Source: Flavobacteriales bacterium (lineage in GTDB: Bacteria; Bacteroidota; Bacteroidia; NS11-12g; UBA955). Taken from it: a stretch of DNA of 7,179 nucleotides. A program made the translations under genes and the position numbers. The notes under the pieces are model-generated. The model had not been told where the DNA came from. It saw nothing but the letters and a program-made list of their open reading frames with translations, and searched no databases. The stretch is taken from contig CANHXF010000083.1 in the NCBI GenBank assembly GCA_947464515.1, forward strand, positions 1 to 7,179. Direction: 5' to 3'. Positions 1 to 6,702 of this stretch are shown piece by piece (the stretch's first letter is position 1; each line of letters starts with the position of its first letter).

Positions 1-58
1 CTTCCCAACCTTCCCAACCTTCCCAACCTTTCCTACCTATCCTACCTTTCCATCTTCC
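1..58. repeat. Imperfect 9-bp tandem repeat inside the moeA reading frame
   Basis: Read on the minus strand from about 58 to 1, the DNA is a run of short G/A-rich units: ggaagatgg, aaaggtagg, ataggtagg, then one 10-bp unit aaaggttggg, then two perfect copies of aaggttggg and the start of another at the window edge. The 9-bp units keep frame, but the single 10-bp unit shifts it. In the moeA frame the second unit supplies a TAG. A frame one base on reads Lys-Val-Gly repeats but has its own TAG, and the third frame is open to the edge. The array may extend left, so its true length is unknown. Confidence 0.8.
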
Positions 59-260
59 CGCTCTCCTCGTATCCCCGCCATGAAAATGCATATCCGTCCA
101 TCGCCGACTGCGCAAATCCCGGCATATCAATCGGTGAAAAAATGTCCTCCGCCAAACACCTGCCCAACCCATACATCAATCGAACCGATACCGATTCCAT
201 CCGCACTACACGCTCCGCAATCAAACCCTTGGCCTCGGCCACAGAAATCATCTTTTTCAT
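42..260 (-). CDS. moeA: N-terminal fragment of molybdopterin molybdenumtransferase MoeA (broken or frameshifted)
   Basis: MoeA inserts molybdate into adenylylated molybdopterin, the last common step of molybdenum cofactor synthesis in the cytoplasm. The 72 visible residues carry the family's N-terminal signature: a start resembling MISVAEA, then LAEDIFSPIDMPGF (36-49) and SAMDGYAF (52-59), including the conserved Asp in MDGYA. Family members are about 390-410 residues, so most of the protein is missing. The frame hits TAG at 42-44, inside a 9-bp tandem repeat that continues to the left edge. I chose the ATG at 260. A TTG at 269 is in frame but less likely, and ATG 251 (MISVAEA...) is a good alternative. 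The gene follows moaA by 22 bp on the same strand, so it is probably co-transcribed. It could be a pseudogene, a sequencing or assembly frameshift in low-complexity DNA, or a gene that continues in another frame to the left. The identity as MoeA is firm; its functional state is not known. Confidence 0.8.
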   Translation of the reverse strand: MKKMISVAEAKGLIAERVVRMESVSVRLMYGLGRCLAEDIFSPIDMPGFAQSAMDGYAFSWRGYEESGKMER

Positions 261-282
261 AAAATCCAACGCAAGTTAATCC

Positions 283-1299
283 TTATCCGCCAATCGTAAT
301 CATACTGCGATTCACAATATCGTCAGCCACCACCGAGCCCAAATCCGACCCAAACTGACCGCCCAATGCCGCTGCCTTGGCCAATACATTCGCCTCAATC
401 AATGGACCAATCGACTCGCCCCTGCGCAACGCACCCAGCAAATCCGTTTCGCCCCGACTAAACAAACAGTTCTTCATTTTCCCATCCGCCGTTAACCGCA
501 AACGATTGCAATCCCCACAAAAGGGCGCACTCATCGTACTGATTACCGCAAAAGTCCCCTTCCCACCTTTCAAACGATACTGCTTCACCGTCTCGTGCGG
601 CACCCGCGCTATCTCTTCAATTTCATCGCCAAACTCACCCTCCACCATTAACAAAATTTGCTGCCAAGTCACCACCCGCGCATTGTCCCAATGATTCCCT
701 TCAAATGGCATAAACTCGATAAATCGCACATGAACCCCGCTCAAAAACGACCATCGTACAAAGTCCAAAATCTCGTGATCATTCACCCCCCGCATCACCA
801 CCGCATTCAACTTTACCTCAAACCCTTCCGCCAGCAACAAGACGATATTCGATCGCACCTGCTCAAACAAATCGCGCTTGGTCAACAAAATAAATGTATC
901 CGCGTTCAAGGTATCCAAACTCACATTTACCTGCTTCATCCCGGCCGACTTCATCGCATCGATAAACAAATGAACCCGCGTAGCATTCGTTGTCATTGTC
1001 AATTTCACCCCCAAACCACTCAACCGCTCAATAATCTCCCCCGCATCCTTTCTCACCAAGGGCTCACCACCCGTTAAGCGGATTTTATCCACCCCTCCAG
1101 CCACAAAAACCTTGGCGATCTCAACGATTTCATCCACCTGCATCAATCGACTGGCCGGTGTAAAATCGTATTCCTCCTCAGGCATACAATACGAACATCG
1201 CAAATTGCAATTGTCTGTTAGTGAAATTCGCAAATAATTGTGAATCCGCTGGTGAGTATCAACAAACATGGCCGTCACAATCCCCCTGTTTCCAATCAA
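283..1299 (-). CDS. moaA: GTP 3',8-cyclase MoaA (radical SAM, molybdenum cofactor step 1)
   Basis: MoaA is a cytoplasmic radical-SAM enzyme. It converts GTP to 3',8-cyclo-7,8-dihydro-GTP, which MoaC turns into cyclic pyranopterin monophosphate. The SAM-cluster motif CxxxCxxC is at C31, C35 and C38 (CNLRCSYC), followed by GGEP at 77-80 and TTNA at 103-106. The second, GTP-binding 4Fe-4S cluster is at C261, C264 and C278 in FCGDCNRLRLTADGK...NC, with R266 and R268 alongside. The protein ends in the functional Gly-Gly tail (G337, G338). The 338 residues match the usual 320-340. The ATG at 1299 overlaps the upstream lipoprotein stop as ATGA, so translation is probably coupled. However, family N-termini usually begin about ten residues later, so the ATG at 1269 (MFVDTHQRIHNYLRIS) is a strong alternative, with agggggat about 10 bases before it. 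moeA follows downstream. The rest of the Moco pathway (moaC, moaE, moaD, mog) is not in the window. Confidence 0.97.
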   Translation of the reverse strand: MIGNRGIVTAMFVDTHQRIHNYLRISLTDNCNLRCSYCMPEEEYDFTPASRLMQVDEIVEIAKVFVAGGVDKIRLTGGEPLVRKDAGEIIERLSGLGVKLTMTTNATRVHLFIDAMKSAGMKQVNVSLDTLNADTFILLTKRDLFEQVRSNIVLLLAEGFEVKLNAVVMRGVNDHEILDFVRWSFLSGVHVRFIEFMPFEGNHWDNARVVTWQQILLMVEGEFGDEIEEIARVPHETVKQYRLKGGKGTFAVISTMSAPFCGDCNRLRLTADGKMKNCLFSRGETDLLGALRRGESIGPLIEANVLAKAAALGGQFGSDLGSVVADDIVNRSMITIGG

Positions 1300-1895
1300 T
1301 TTCGCGCAGCGCCACTCTCTTTCGCCGAACCACCCGCTTTCGCAGAACCACCCGCTTTCGCCGAACCACTCGCATTAGCCGAATCACCAGCCATCGCCTT
1401 TTTCAAAATGTAATTCATCTGCGCCTCCGGTGTCGTTAGCCCCAAACTCAACATATCCACCATCACAATCGCCTGCTTACCCACTTCTTCCGTTGGAAAT
1501 TCCGCCGCCAATCGCTGATAATATTTCAAAGCCTTGTCAATCACCCCGCCCTGCTCGTAATAATGCGCCGCAACCACCAACATCTCCATCAACGGCTTAC
1601 CCTTTGGCTTAAACTGTTCGATATAAAATTCGCTGTACTCCGCCGCCTTGAAACCAAAACCCTGTCGCTCCGCCAACTTCGTACACACATAAACAAAATC
1701 ACTGCTATTTTTATACTCCGGATGCTCCTTGGCAAATGTCATCAACGACGCCACCGCCGAATCCGGCAATTTATCCCACTGGACCGTGGGCACAATCAAC
1801 GCCTCGTATTTGGATACTTTCTCAAAATCGCGATCAAACTTACTCGTACATCCCACCATCAAAATCAATCCCCAAATCAAACCTTGCCATTTCAT
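1296..1895 (-). CDS. Small lipoprotein with TPR-like helices and an AGGSAK repeat tail
   Basis: This is a 199-residue protein of unknown function. The N-terminus MKWQGLIWGLILMVGC is a lipoprotein signal peptide with the lipidated Cys at 16. The lipobox is MVGC; Met at -3 is less common than Leu. The mature part is predicted to be exported and membrane-anchored. Residues about 103-135 (MEMLVVAAHYYEQGG, then IDKALKYYQRLAAEFP) have the helix pattern of a tetratricopeptide repeat, and the preceding 65-95 region may form another helical pair. The tail, 169-192, is four six-residue units (AGDSAN, ASGSAK, AGGSAK, AGGSAK) and is probably disordered. The frame is open upstream to 2138, but those extra codons overlap parE on the other strand and lack family features, so I took the ATG that gives the signal peptide. 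Its stop overlaps the moaA start as ATGA. That points to one transcript but does not establish a role in cofactor synthesis. Confidence 0.85.
   Translation of the reverse strand: MKWQGLIWGLILMVGCTSKFDRDFEKVSKYEALIVPTVQWDKLPDSAVASLMTFAKEHPEYKNSSDFVYVCTKLAERQGFGFKAAEYSEFYIEQFKPKGKPLMEMLVVAAHYYEQGGVIDKALKYYQRLAAEFPTEEVGKQAIVMVDMLSLGLTTPEAQMNYILKKAMAGDSANASGSAKAGGSAKAGGSAKESGAARN
1320..1391 (-). repeat. Four 18-bp tandem repeats coding the AGGSAK tail of the lipoprotein
   Basis: Four consecutive 18-bp units lie at 1320-1337, 1338-1355, 1356-1373 and 1374-1391. On the plus strand the consensus is tttcgccgaaccacccgc. The second unit differs by one base and the third by one; the fourth is clearly diverged. 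Each unit encodes six residues (Ala-Gly-Gly-Ser-Ala-Lys or a variant), so gain or loss of units keeps frame and only changes tail length. The two units nearest the 3' end encode identical peptides, consistent with recent slippage there. Confidence 0.9.
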
Positions 1896-1967
1896 GAAGC
1901 AAAAATAAGTGAATGATGTGAAAAACTCGGGAATAGCCATTGAAATCCATTGACTAATATTGTATTT
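1896..1967. promoter_or_regulatory. Divergent intergenic region between the lipoprotein-moaA-moeA operon and parE
   Basis: This 72-bp gap separates two divergently read genes and must hold both start regions. On the minus strand TATTTTTG (plus-strand 1900-1907) matches the Bacteroidota -7 consensus TAnnTTTG exactly. It sits only 4 bases before the lipoprotein ATG, which would imply a leaderless or nearly leaderless message, and I see no matching TTG about 20 bases upstream. On the plus strand TAATATTG (1955-1962), just before the parE ATG, has one mismatch to the same consensus. Both are weak calls in A/T-rich DNA, and I see no clear Shine-Dalgarno sequence for either gene. Confidence 0.3.
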
Positions 1968-3866
1968 ATGAGTGAAGTGGCTAGGTATACCGAAGACGAA
2001 ATCAAAAGTCTTGATTGGAAAGAGCATATTAGGCTCCGTCCGGGAATGTACATCGGAAAGCTGGGCGATGGCACCGCGGCCGATGATGGCATCTATGTAC
2101 TGGTAAAAGAAATCGTCGACAACTCCATCGATGAACACGTGATGGGCAATGGAAAGAAAATCGACATTACCATCGATGATAAGCGTGTAACCATCCGCGA
2201 TTGGGGAAGAGGAATTCCACTGGGAAAAGTGATCGATTGCGTTTCCAAAATCAACACCGGAGGTAAATACGACTCAAAAGCCTTCCAAAAATCAGTAGGT
2301 TTGAACGGGGTGGGTACCAAAGCCGTGAATGCCCTTTCCAATTATTTCGTGGTTCAGAGTTTCCGCGATGGCCGCAGCAAACGCGCCGAATTCGAAAAAG
2401 GCGAACTCATGGTCGATGCGCCCGAAACCGACACCACCGAACCCAACGGAACGCTCATGGTGTTTGAGCCCGATGCCAGCATCTTCAAAAACTATCGCTA
2501 CATCAGCGAATTTTTGCGGGAGCAAATCAAAAACTACACCTACCTAAACTCCGCACTCACGATTCGATTCAATGGCGAAAGCTATGCTTCACGTCGCGGT
2601 TTGCTCGACCTGCTCGATCACAAAGTAACCGAAGAAGCGGCCCTTTACCCGGTGATTCACGTCAAAAACGAAGACATCGAACTTGCCTTTACCCATACCG
2701 ATTCCTACGGCGAAGAATATTACTCCTTCGTAAACGGCCAATACACAACCCAAGGTGGAACGCACTTAGCAGCTTTCCGCGAAACTTTCGTCAAGACCAT
2801 TCGCGAGTTTTACAAGAAGGAATTTGATGCCACCGACATTCGCGCTTCGATCACCGCAGCCATCAGCATTCGTATCATGGAACCTGTGTTCGAAAGTCAA
2901 ACGAAGACAAAGCTGGGCAGCGCCGACATGGGAGCCGATGGGCCGAGTATCAAAACGGCGATGCTCGATTTTATCAAGAAAAACGTCGACGATTACCTCC
3001 ACAAAAACCCAACCGTTGCCGAAGCGTTGCTGAAGAAGATTCTGCAAAACGAACGCGAACGAAAAGACATGGCTGGGGTGCAAAAATTGGCCAAAGAACG
3101 CGCCAAAAGAGCCAACCTGCACAACAAAAAGTTGAGGGATTGCAAAACCCACCTCACCGACCCAAAATCGGATGTTCGATTCGAAACTACCCTGTTCATT
3201 ACCGAGGGTGATAGTGCCAGCGGATCCATCACCAAAAGCAGAAACCCCAATCTTCAAGCGGTGTTTAGCTTGCGCGGTAAACCCTTGAACTGCTACGGAC
3301 TAAAAAAGAAAATCGTATACGAAAACGAAGAATTCAACCTGCTTCAACACGCTTTAGACATCGAAGAAGGCCTAGAAAATTTGCGATTTAACAAAATTGT
3401 AATCGCCACCGATGCCGATGTGGACGGGATGCATATTCGACTGCTCTTAATGACATTCTTCTTGCAATTCTTCCCCGATTTGGTGAGAAACGGACACCTT
3501 TACATTTTGGGAACGCCATTGTTTAGGGTTAGAAACAAAAAGGAAACGATTTACTGCTATTCCGATGAAGAGCGAAAAAATGCGATTTCTAAACTCGGAC
3601 ACAAACCAGAAATTACACGATTTAAGGGACTGGGTGAAATTTCACCCGATGAATTCGCTGGTTTCATTGGACCCGATATTCGCATCGAACCGGTAATCCT
3701 GAGTCAGGAATCGAACATCGAAAAATTGCTCAATTATTACATGGGTAAGAACACCCCGGAGCGTCAAGAATTCATCATAGACAACCTCATCGTGGAAAAA
3801 GACGATGAACCCGAAATCTTGAGTACAGTTCTGGTTGCAGAAGAAACTGAAACGGTAGCCGAATAA
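1968..3866 (+). CDS. parE: DNA topoisomerase IV subunit B (ParE, GyrB-type ATPase/TOPRIM)
   Basis: ParE is the ATP-driven subunit of topoisomerase IV, which with ParC decatenates daughter chromosomes and relaxes DNA in the cytoplasm. The GHKL ATPase motifs are in order: E48 and N52 in KEIVDNSIDE, DWGRGIP (78-84), and GLNGVGTK followed by NALS (111-124). The TOPRIM metal site comprises E413 in FITEGDSASGS and D482, D484 and D486 in TDADVDG, followed by SLRGK and RFKGLGEISPDEF elements. The protein ends near YMGKNTPERQEFI. At 632 residues it has the short subunit B length, without the insert of enterobacterial GyrB. The N-terminus (SLDWKEHIRLRPGMYIGKLGDG...DDGIYVLVKE) is the form I associate with Bacteroidota ParE rather than GyrB. 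The ATG at 1968 is preferred over an in-frame TTG at 1950 because the protein then starts at MSEVARYTEDEI. This is the topoisomerase subunit, not the ParE toxin. A membrane-protein gene follows after 6 bp; parC is not adjacent. Confidence 0.95.
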   Translation: MSEVARYTEDEIKSLDWKEHIRLRPGMYIGKLGDGTAADDGIYVLVKEIVDNSIDEHVMGNGKKIDITIDDKRVTIRDWGRGIPLGKVIDCVSKINTGGKYDSKAFQKSVGLNGVGTKAVNALSNYFVVQSFRDGRSKRAEFEKGELMVDAPETDTTEPNGTLMVFEPDASIFKNYRYISEFLREQIKNYTYLNSALTIRFNGESYASRRGLLDLLDHKVTEEAALYPVIHVKNEDIELAFTHTDSYGEEYYSFVNGQYTTQGGTHLAAFRETFVKTIREFYKKEFDATDIRASITAAISIRIMEPVFESQTKTKLGSADMGADGPSIKTAMLDFIKKNVDDYLHKNPTVAEALLKKILQNERERKDMAGVQKLAKERAKRANLHNKKLRDCKTHLTDPKSDVRFETTLFITEGDSASGSITKSRNPNLQAVFSLRGKPLNCYGLKKKIVYENEEFNLLQHALDIEEGLENLRFNKIVIATDADVDGMHIRLLLMTFFLQFFPDLVRNGHLYILGTPLFRVRNKKETIYCYSDEERKNAISKLGHKPEITRFKGLGEISPDEFAGFIGPDIRIEPVILSQESNIEKLLNYYMGKNTPERQEFIIDNLIVEKDDEPEILSTVLVAEETETVAE

Positions 3867-3872
3867 CCCGCC

Positions 3873-5336
3873 ATGACGTGGAAACAACGATGGATCGGAG
3901 ATCAAGGAGAAGGATTCCTTTGGCCGATCTACCTTTGTGTTGTTTTCTACTTAGGGGCCGAAAGATGGCTTCACACAGACAGTGCCTACACCCTTTTTAG
4001 GATTTTAAATCACCAAAGTCTCTTTTACGACCGATTCGCTTGCGAGCTATTGGTTTGGCCGGGTCAACTCCTGTCCCATTTGGGCGCACCAATCAGATGG
4101 GTCATGCAAAGCATCAACCTAATCCTCCCTCTTATGGCTTGGGCGGGGTGGATTTTCTTTCACAAAAGCCCCCTGCGATGGTTGTATTTTTTGGTGATTT
4201 TTAGCGGCGGAAGCGAAGCGTTTTTTATTGGTTATAGCGAAATCGGTCTCAGTACACTGGCCTTTATTACCGCCATTCAATGGATTGTTTTGGACGCGAA
4301 ACGACTCCCCTTGTTACTCTTTTTGTCGATCACAATTACGTGGCTGTCACACCCCGCTGGCGTTTTATTCCTCCCCATTTTAGTTTTATTTGGATGGCGA
4401 AAATTGGACTTAAAACAAACCCTATCGCTTGCGATTACTCTCACCGGATTATTCATCGCCAAGCAACTCATTGCCCCAAGCAATCCCTACGATGCGCAGC
4501 TCTACAGCACACTAACCAACATCCAAAATTTCACGCAATTTACTAACCTATTTAGCGTAAATTACCTTCTTCACGCCTCTTGGTTTTTTATTCCCGCCGC
4601 AACCGCCATCGCCTGTTTTATCGTCGGATTGCTAAAACCTTCGCGTATCGTCACTTCCATTTACTTTGCGATTTTTGTGGTCGATACCCTTGTCGCCGTC
4701 CTGATTTATTCCCAAGGCGATGCCCACATCAACATGGAGAAATTCTTCTACCCCATTGCGGTTATCGGCATGCTGTCGATTGGTATTTTTCAATGGGCCG
4801 CGGAAAAACAAGGCATCGCATCAACAAATCAAATCGACGAACAACCGGGGAACCAAATCAAGGCGCAATCCAGGACCCAGCAAATCATTAGCATCCCCTT
4901 GTGGTTTTTGGCCTTTTCGATGATGCTAGGCATACAGAAACACCTGCCAAATTACAGTGAAAGAAAACAACTTCTAATTGATTTGGTAAAGGCGCAGCCC
5001 CAATCAAAACTGCTGATTCAGCAACCCGCAGAAGATCAAGGGCCAGACACCAACAACAGTGTTGCGAAAATCACAAATGCTCTTTCTCAAAAAGGTTCGC
5101 TGTGGGGATTGAGCTACGAAACAGCCATCGCCTCAAAATGGATCGGACTGAACGAAACCCGCACCGCAAAAATTATGTCGACCGAGGAAATCAAAGAATG
5201 GCCAACGACCAACAGCAAAATCGCCGACAGCCTTTTCATTGGCGCGCCCTTTGAGCAACCCCAACCCATCAATCGATTGAATCACCGGTATTTTAGATTT
5301 GCAAAAAATCAGAATTATCGCATGAATCCAAAGTGA
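3873..5336 (+). CDS. Polytopic inner-membrane protein of unknown function
   Basis: I do not recognise this 487-residue protein as a named family. It has about ten or eleven hydrophobic segments, near residues 16-33, 76-96, 102-120, 123-140, 145-158, 162-175, 184-198, 240-258, 266-284, 296-313 and 345-360. A Gln/Asn-rich polar linker at about 312-340 precedes the last segment, and a polar C-terminal domain of about 125 residues follows. After the first segment comes HTDSAYTLFRILN with D36, then a polar loop with YDRF. An acidic residue in the first external loop of a many-pass protein recalls GT-C glycosyltransferases, but this is only an architectural hint. The ATG lies 6 bp after the parE stop, so the two are probably co-transcribed. 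The last codons (Pro-Lys-stop, 5328-5336) fall within a repeat shared with hipA, so the original C-terminus may have been altered. Confidence 0.8.
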   Translation: MTWKQRWIGDQGEGFLWPIYLCVVFYLGAERWLHTDSAYTLFRILNHQSLFYDRFACELLVWPGQLLSHLGAPIRWVMQSINLILPLMAWAGWIFFHKSPLRWLYFLVIFSGGSEAFFIGYSEIGLSTLAFITAIQWIVLDAKRLPLLLFLSITITWLSHPAGVLFLPILVLFGWRKLDLKQTLSLAITLTGLFIAKQLIAPSNPYDAQLYSTLTNIQNFTQFTNLFSVNYLLHASWFFIPAATAIACFIVGLLKPSRIVTSIYFAIFVVDTLVAVLIYSQGDAHINMEKFFYPIAVIGMLSIGIFQWAAEKQGIASTNQIDEQPGNQIKAQSRTQQIISIPLWFLAFSMMLGIQKHLPNYSERKQLLIDLVKAQPQSKLLIQQPAEDQGPDTNNSVAKITNALSQKGSLWGLSYETAIASKWIGLNETRTAKIMSTEEIKEWPTTNSKIADSLFIGAPFEQPQPINRLNHRYFRFAKNQNYRMNPK

Positions 5337-5399
5337 TGTCTAAATCATTGCTGTTTTCAGAAATATTCAAGGTTAACCCATTGCCCATTTTATTGGAAT
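5328..5399 (-). repeat. Duplicated internal fragment of hipA at the end of the membrane-protein gene (copy 1)
   Basis: These 72 bases match 5595-5666 inside hipA with three mismatches (at 5337, 5391 and 5397); 5338-5390 is identical over 53 bases. The copy is in the same orientation, offset by 267 bp. Read on the minus strand it encodes MGNGLTLNISENSNDLD, as in HipA, and then diverges. It begins within the last codons of the upstream membrane-protein gene and includes that gene's TGA. To the right, 5400-5420 shows only patchy likeness to hipA, such as cgatat followed by a 4-base deletion, so the true edge may be blurred by decay. I read it as a nonfunctional remnant of a local duplication or of a second hipA-like gene. 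Confidence 0.85.
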
Positions 5400-5424
5400 A
5401 TCGAACAAATTCCACCTAATTCAT

Positions 5425-6702
5425 TTAACGCTTCTCCATCAATCGAAAAGCTCGTTTGGTTTGTTCTATCTCGCTATTGCTGATTCCGAATTTCTTGGCA
5501 ATGGCGCGCCAGGTTGAAAGAACTTGAATCATTTCCTTTAAAATACTCTCTGCCCTATCACTTTTCACTTGATACAAATGAGCGGTTTCCAAAGCCAAAG
5601 TGAAGTCTAAATCATTGCTGTTTTCAGAAATATTCAAGGTTAACCCATTGCCCATTTCATTGGGATTCATATCGTACGCTGGAGATAAACGCCACCCTTT
5701 ATCTGTGAGAATAAATCCATGATTTCGCAAATGGTCGTCTGTGTTCGATACCAAAATATTAAATGCCATTCTTCGCCACAACTGCTCTAAATCTTCTTTC
5801 GCTTCCGGACAATTTTGCATGATAAAACCAACCAAATCAAGGTATCCTACACCTTCTGCATGATCAGCTCCGTCTTGAAGACCCAACAAAGTCATTGCCG
5901 ATGCAAAATGAATTCGCCTTTGCTCATCTGTCCGATCGAATCGTTTGGATAAAAAAGTATGGTGCTTGCCAGAAAATTTTTGCAATCGCGCTTCTGAAAC
6001 ATAAATACCGCACGCTTTGGCCAACTCGTGTAACACCATTTCCCATGCGCCCGAATTTTTCTCATCTCTTGAACTCGGAAATTTGGCAATCCATAAATGT
6101 CCGTTCTCATCAATCACACTGGCTTTGGGTCTTGCACCGCCTAATGACGATCCCGGATCAATCAACACGCTCAACCAATGCGCATATTCCGGGTCATTGA
6201 TGGCATCATCACGCTCAAGCTGCAAACTAGCATACTCTAATTCTCGAAGGGATGTCCAAGGCGGTGTCGCCATTTTCTTCTGGTCATTCAGAAAAGGTCC
6301 ATCCTCGCTTAATTTAAATCGCACCCCACCCATACGATGTCCGTCAAAAACACCCAATAGAAAGTCACTTTCAAAAAGTGTTCTTTCCTCTCGACCTTCT
6401 TCTTTCGCTTGCCGTGCCTCTCTTCTTCGCATCAACAACCTACCCCAACGATCGGGCGATGAATCAAGGAATATCCCAAAGTTGTTTTTCTCCTCAGGCA
6501 AAAATTGCTTCCCCTTGTAAAACCCCAAATGTGGATCTAAGGACAATATGGGGTTTTGATGATTCATCCAGGCTTCTGTGTATTCGAATGAAAATATCTC
6601 TTTTCCCCGCAAGCGCTGCGATGTCAAAACCCCCATCAATTGAGCTTCTTCCAAGAATTCCCAATCTGCATAAACCCAAATTTTTGTTTCGTTATGCTTC
6701 AT
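5425..6702 (-). CDS. hipA: HipA-family serine/threonine kinase toxin
   Basis: HipA toxins are cytoplasmic kinases of the type II HipBA system. The E. coli enzyme phosphorylates glutamyl-tRNA synthetase and so triggers growth arrest; the target here is unknown. The 425 residues contain both halves, an N-terminal subdomain (about 1-130) and the kinase-like C-terminal domain, so this is not the split HipS/HipT form. The Gly-rich loop is GSSLGGARPK (184-193). S186 aligns with the autophosphorylated Ser150 of E. coli HipA. The nucleotide-binding Lys is K207 in WIAKFPS. The catalytic loop is NTDDHLRNH, with D322 and N327 aligning with E. coli D309 and N314. The metal-binding Asp is D344 in LSPAYDMNP. 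All key residues are present, so the kinase is predicted to be active. The ATG overlaps the hipB stop as ATGA, which couples toxin to antitoxin translation. A fragment of this gene is repeated just past its 3' end. Confidence 0.93.
   Translation of the reverse strand: MKHNETKIWVYADWEFLEEAQLMGVLTSQRLRGKEIFSFEYTEAWMNHQNPILSLDPHLGFYKGKQFLPEEKNNFGIFLDSSPDRWGRLLMRRREARQAKEEGREERTLFESDFLLGVFDGHRMGGVRFKLSEDGPFLNDQKKMATPPWTSLRELEYASLQLERDDAINDPEYAHWLSVLIDPGSSLGGARPKASVIDENGHLWIAKFPSSRDEKNSGAWEMVLHELAKACGIYVSEARLQKFSGKHHTFLSKRFDRTDEQRRIHFASAMTLLGLQDGADHAEGVGYLDLVGFIMQNCPEAKEDLEQLWRRMAFNILVSNTDDHLRNHGFILTDKGWRLSPAYDMNPNEMGNGLTLNISENSNDLDFTLALETAHLYQVKSDRAESILKEMIQVLSTWRAIAKKFGISNSEIEQTKRAFRLMEKR
5595..5666 (-). 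repeat. Source segment of the duplicated hipA fragment (copy 2, inside hipA)
   Basis: This is the in-gene partner of the 5328-5399 copy. It encodes HipA residues about 347-370, immediately after the SPAYDMNP metal-binding motif. The frame is intact here, which suggests that the intergenic copy is the derivative. Confidence 0.85.

Noticed and set aside
1..58. CRISPR-like array at the left edge
   Set aside because: The units are 9-10 bp with no spacers, so this is simple tandem-repeat DNA.
658..1077. Open frame on the plus strand opposite moaA, 139 codons
   Set aside because: It is antisense to a clear MoaA gene. The peptide is rich in His, Gln and Pro with no domain pattern, which is typical of a shadow of biased codon use.
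1896..2138. Upstream extension of the lipoprotein frame by 81 codons
   Set aside because: It would overlap the parE start on the other strand and would bury the lipoprotein signal peptide in the middle of the protein.
2766..3257. Open frame on the minus strand opposite parE, 163 codons
   Set aside because: It lies entirely opposite the conserved ParE coding sequence, and its Phe/Gly/Val-rich peptide mirrors the ParE codons.
5337..5424. Rho-independent terminator between the convergent genes
   Set aside because: I found no GC-rich stem followed by a T run on either strand; the stretch is mostly the hipA-derived copy.
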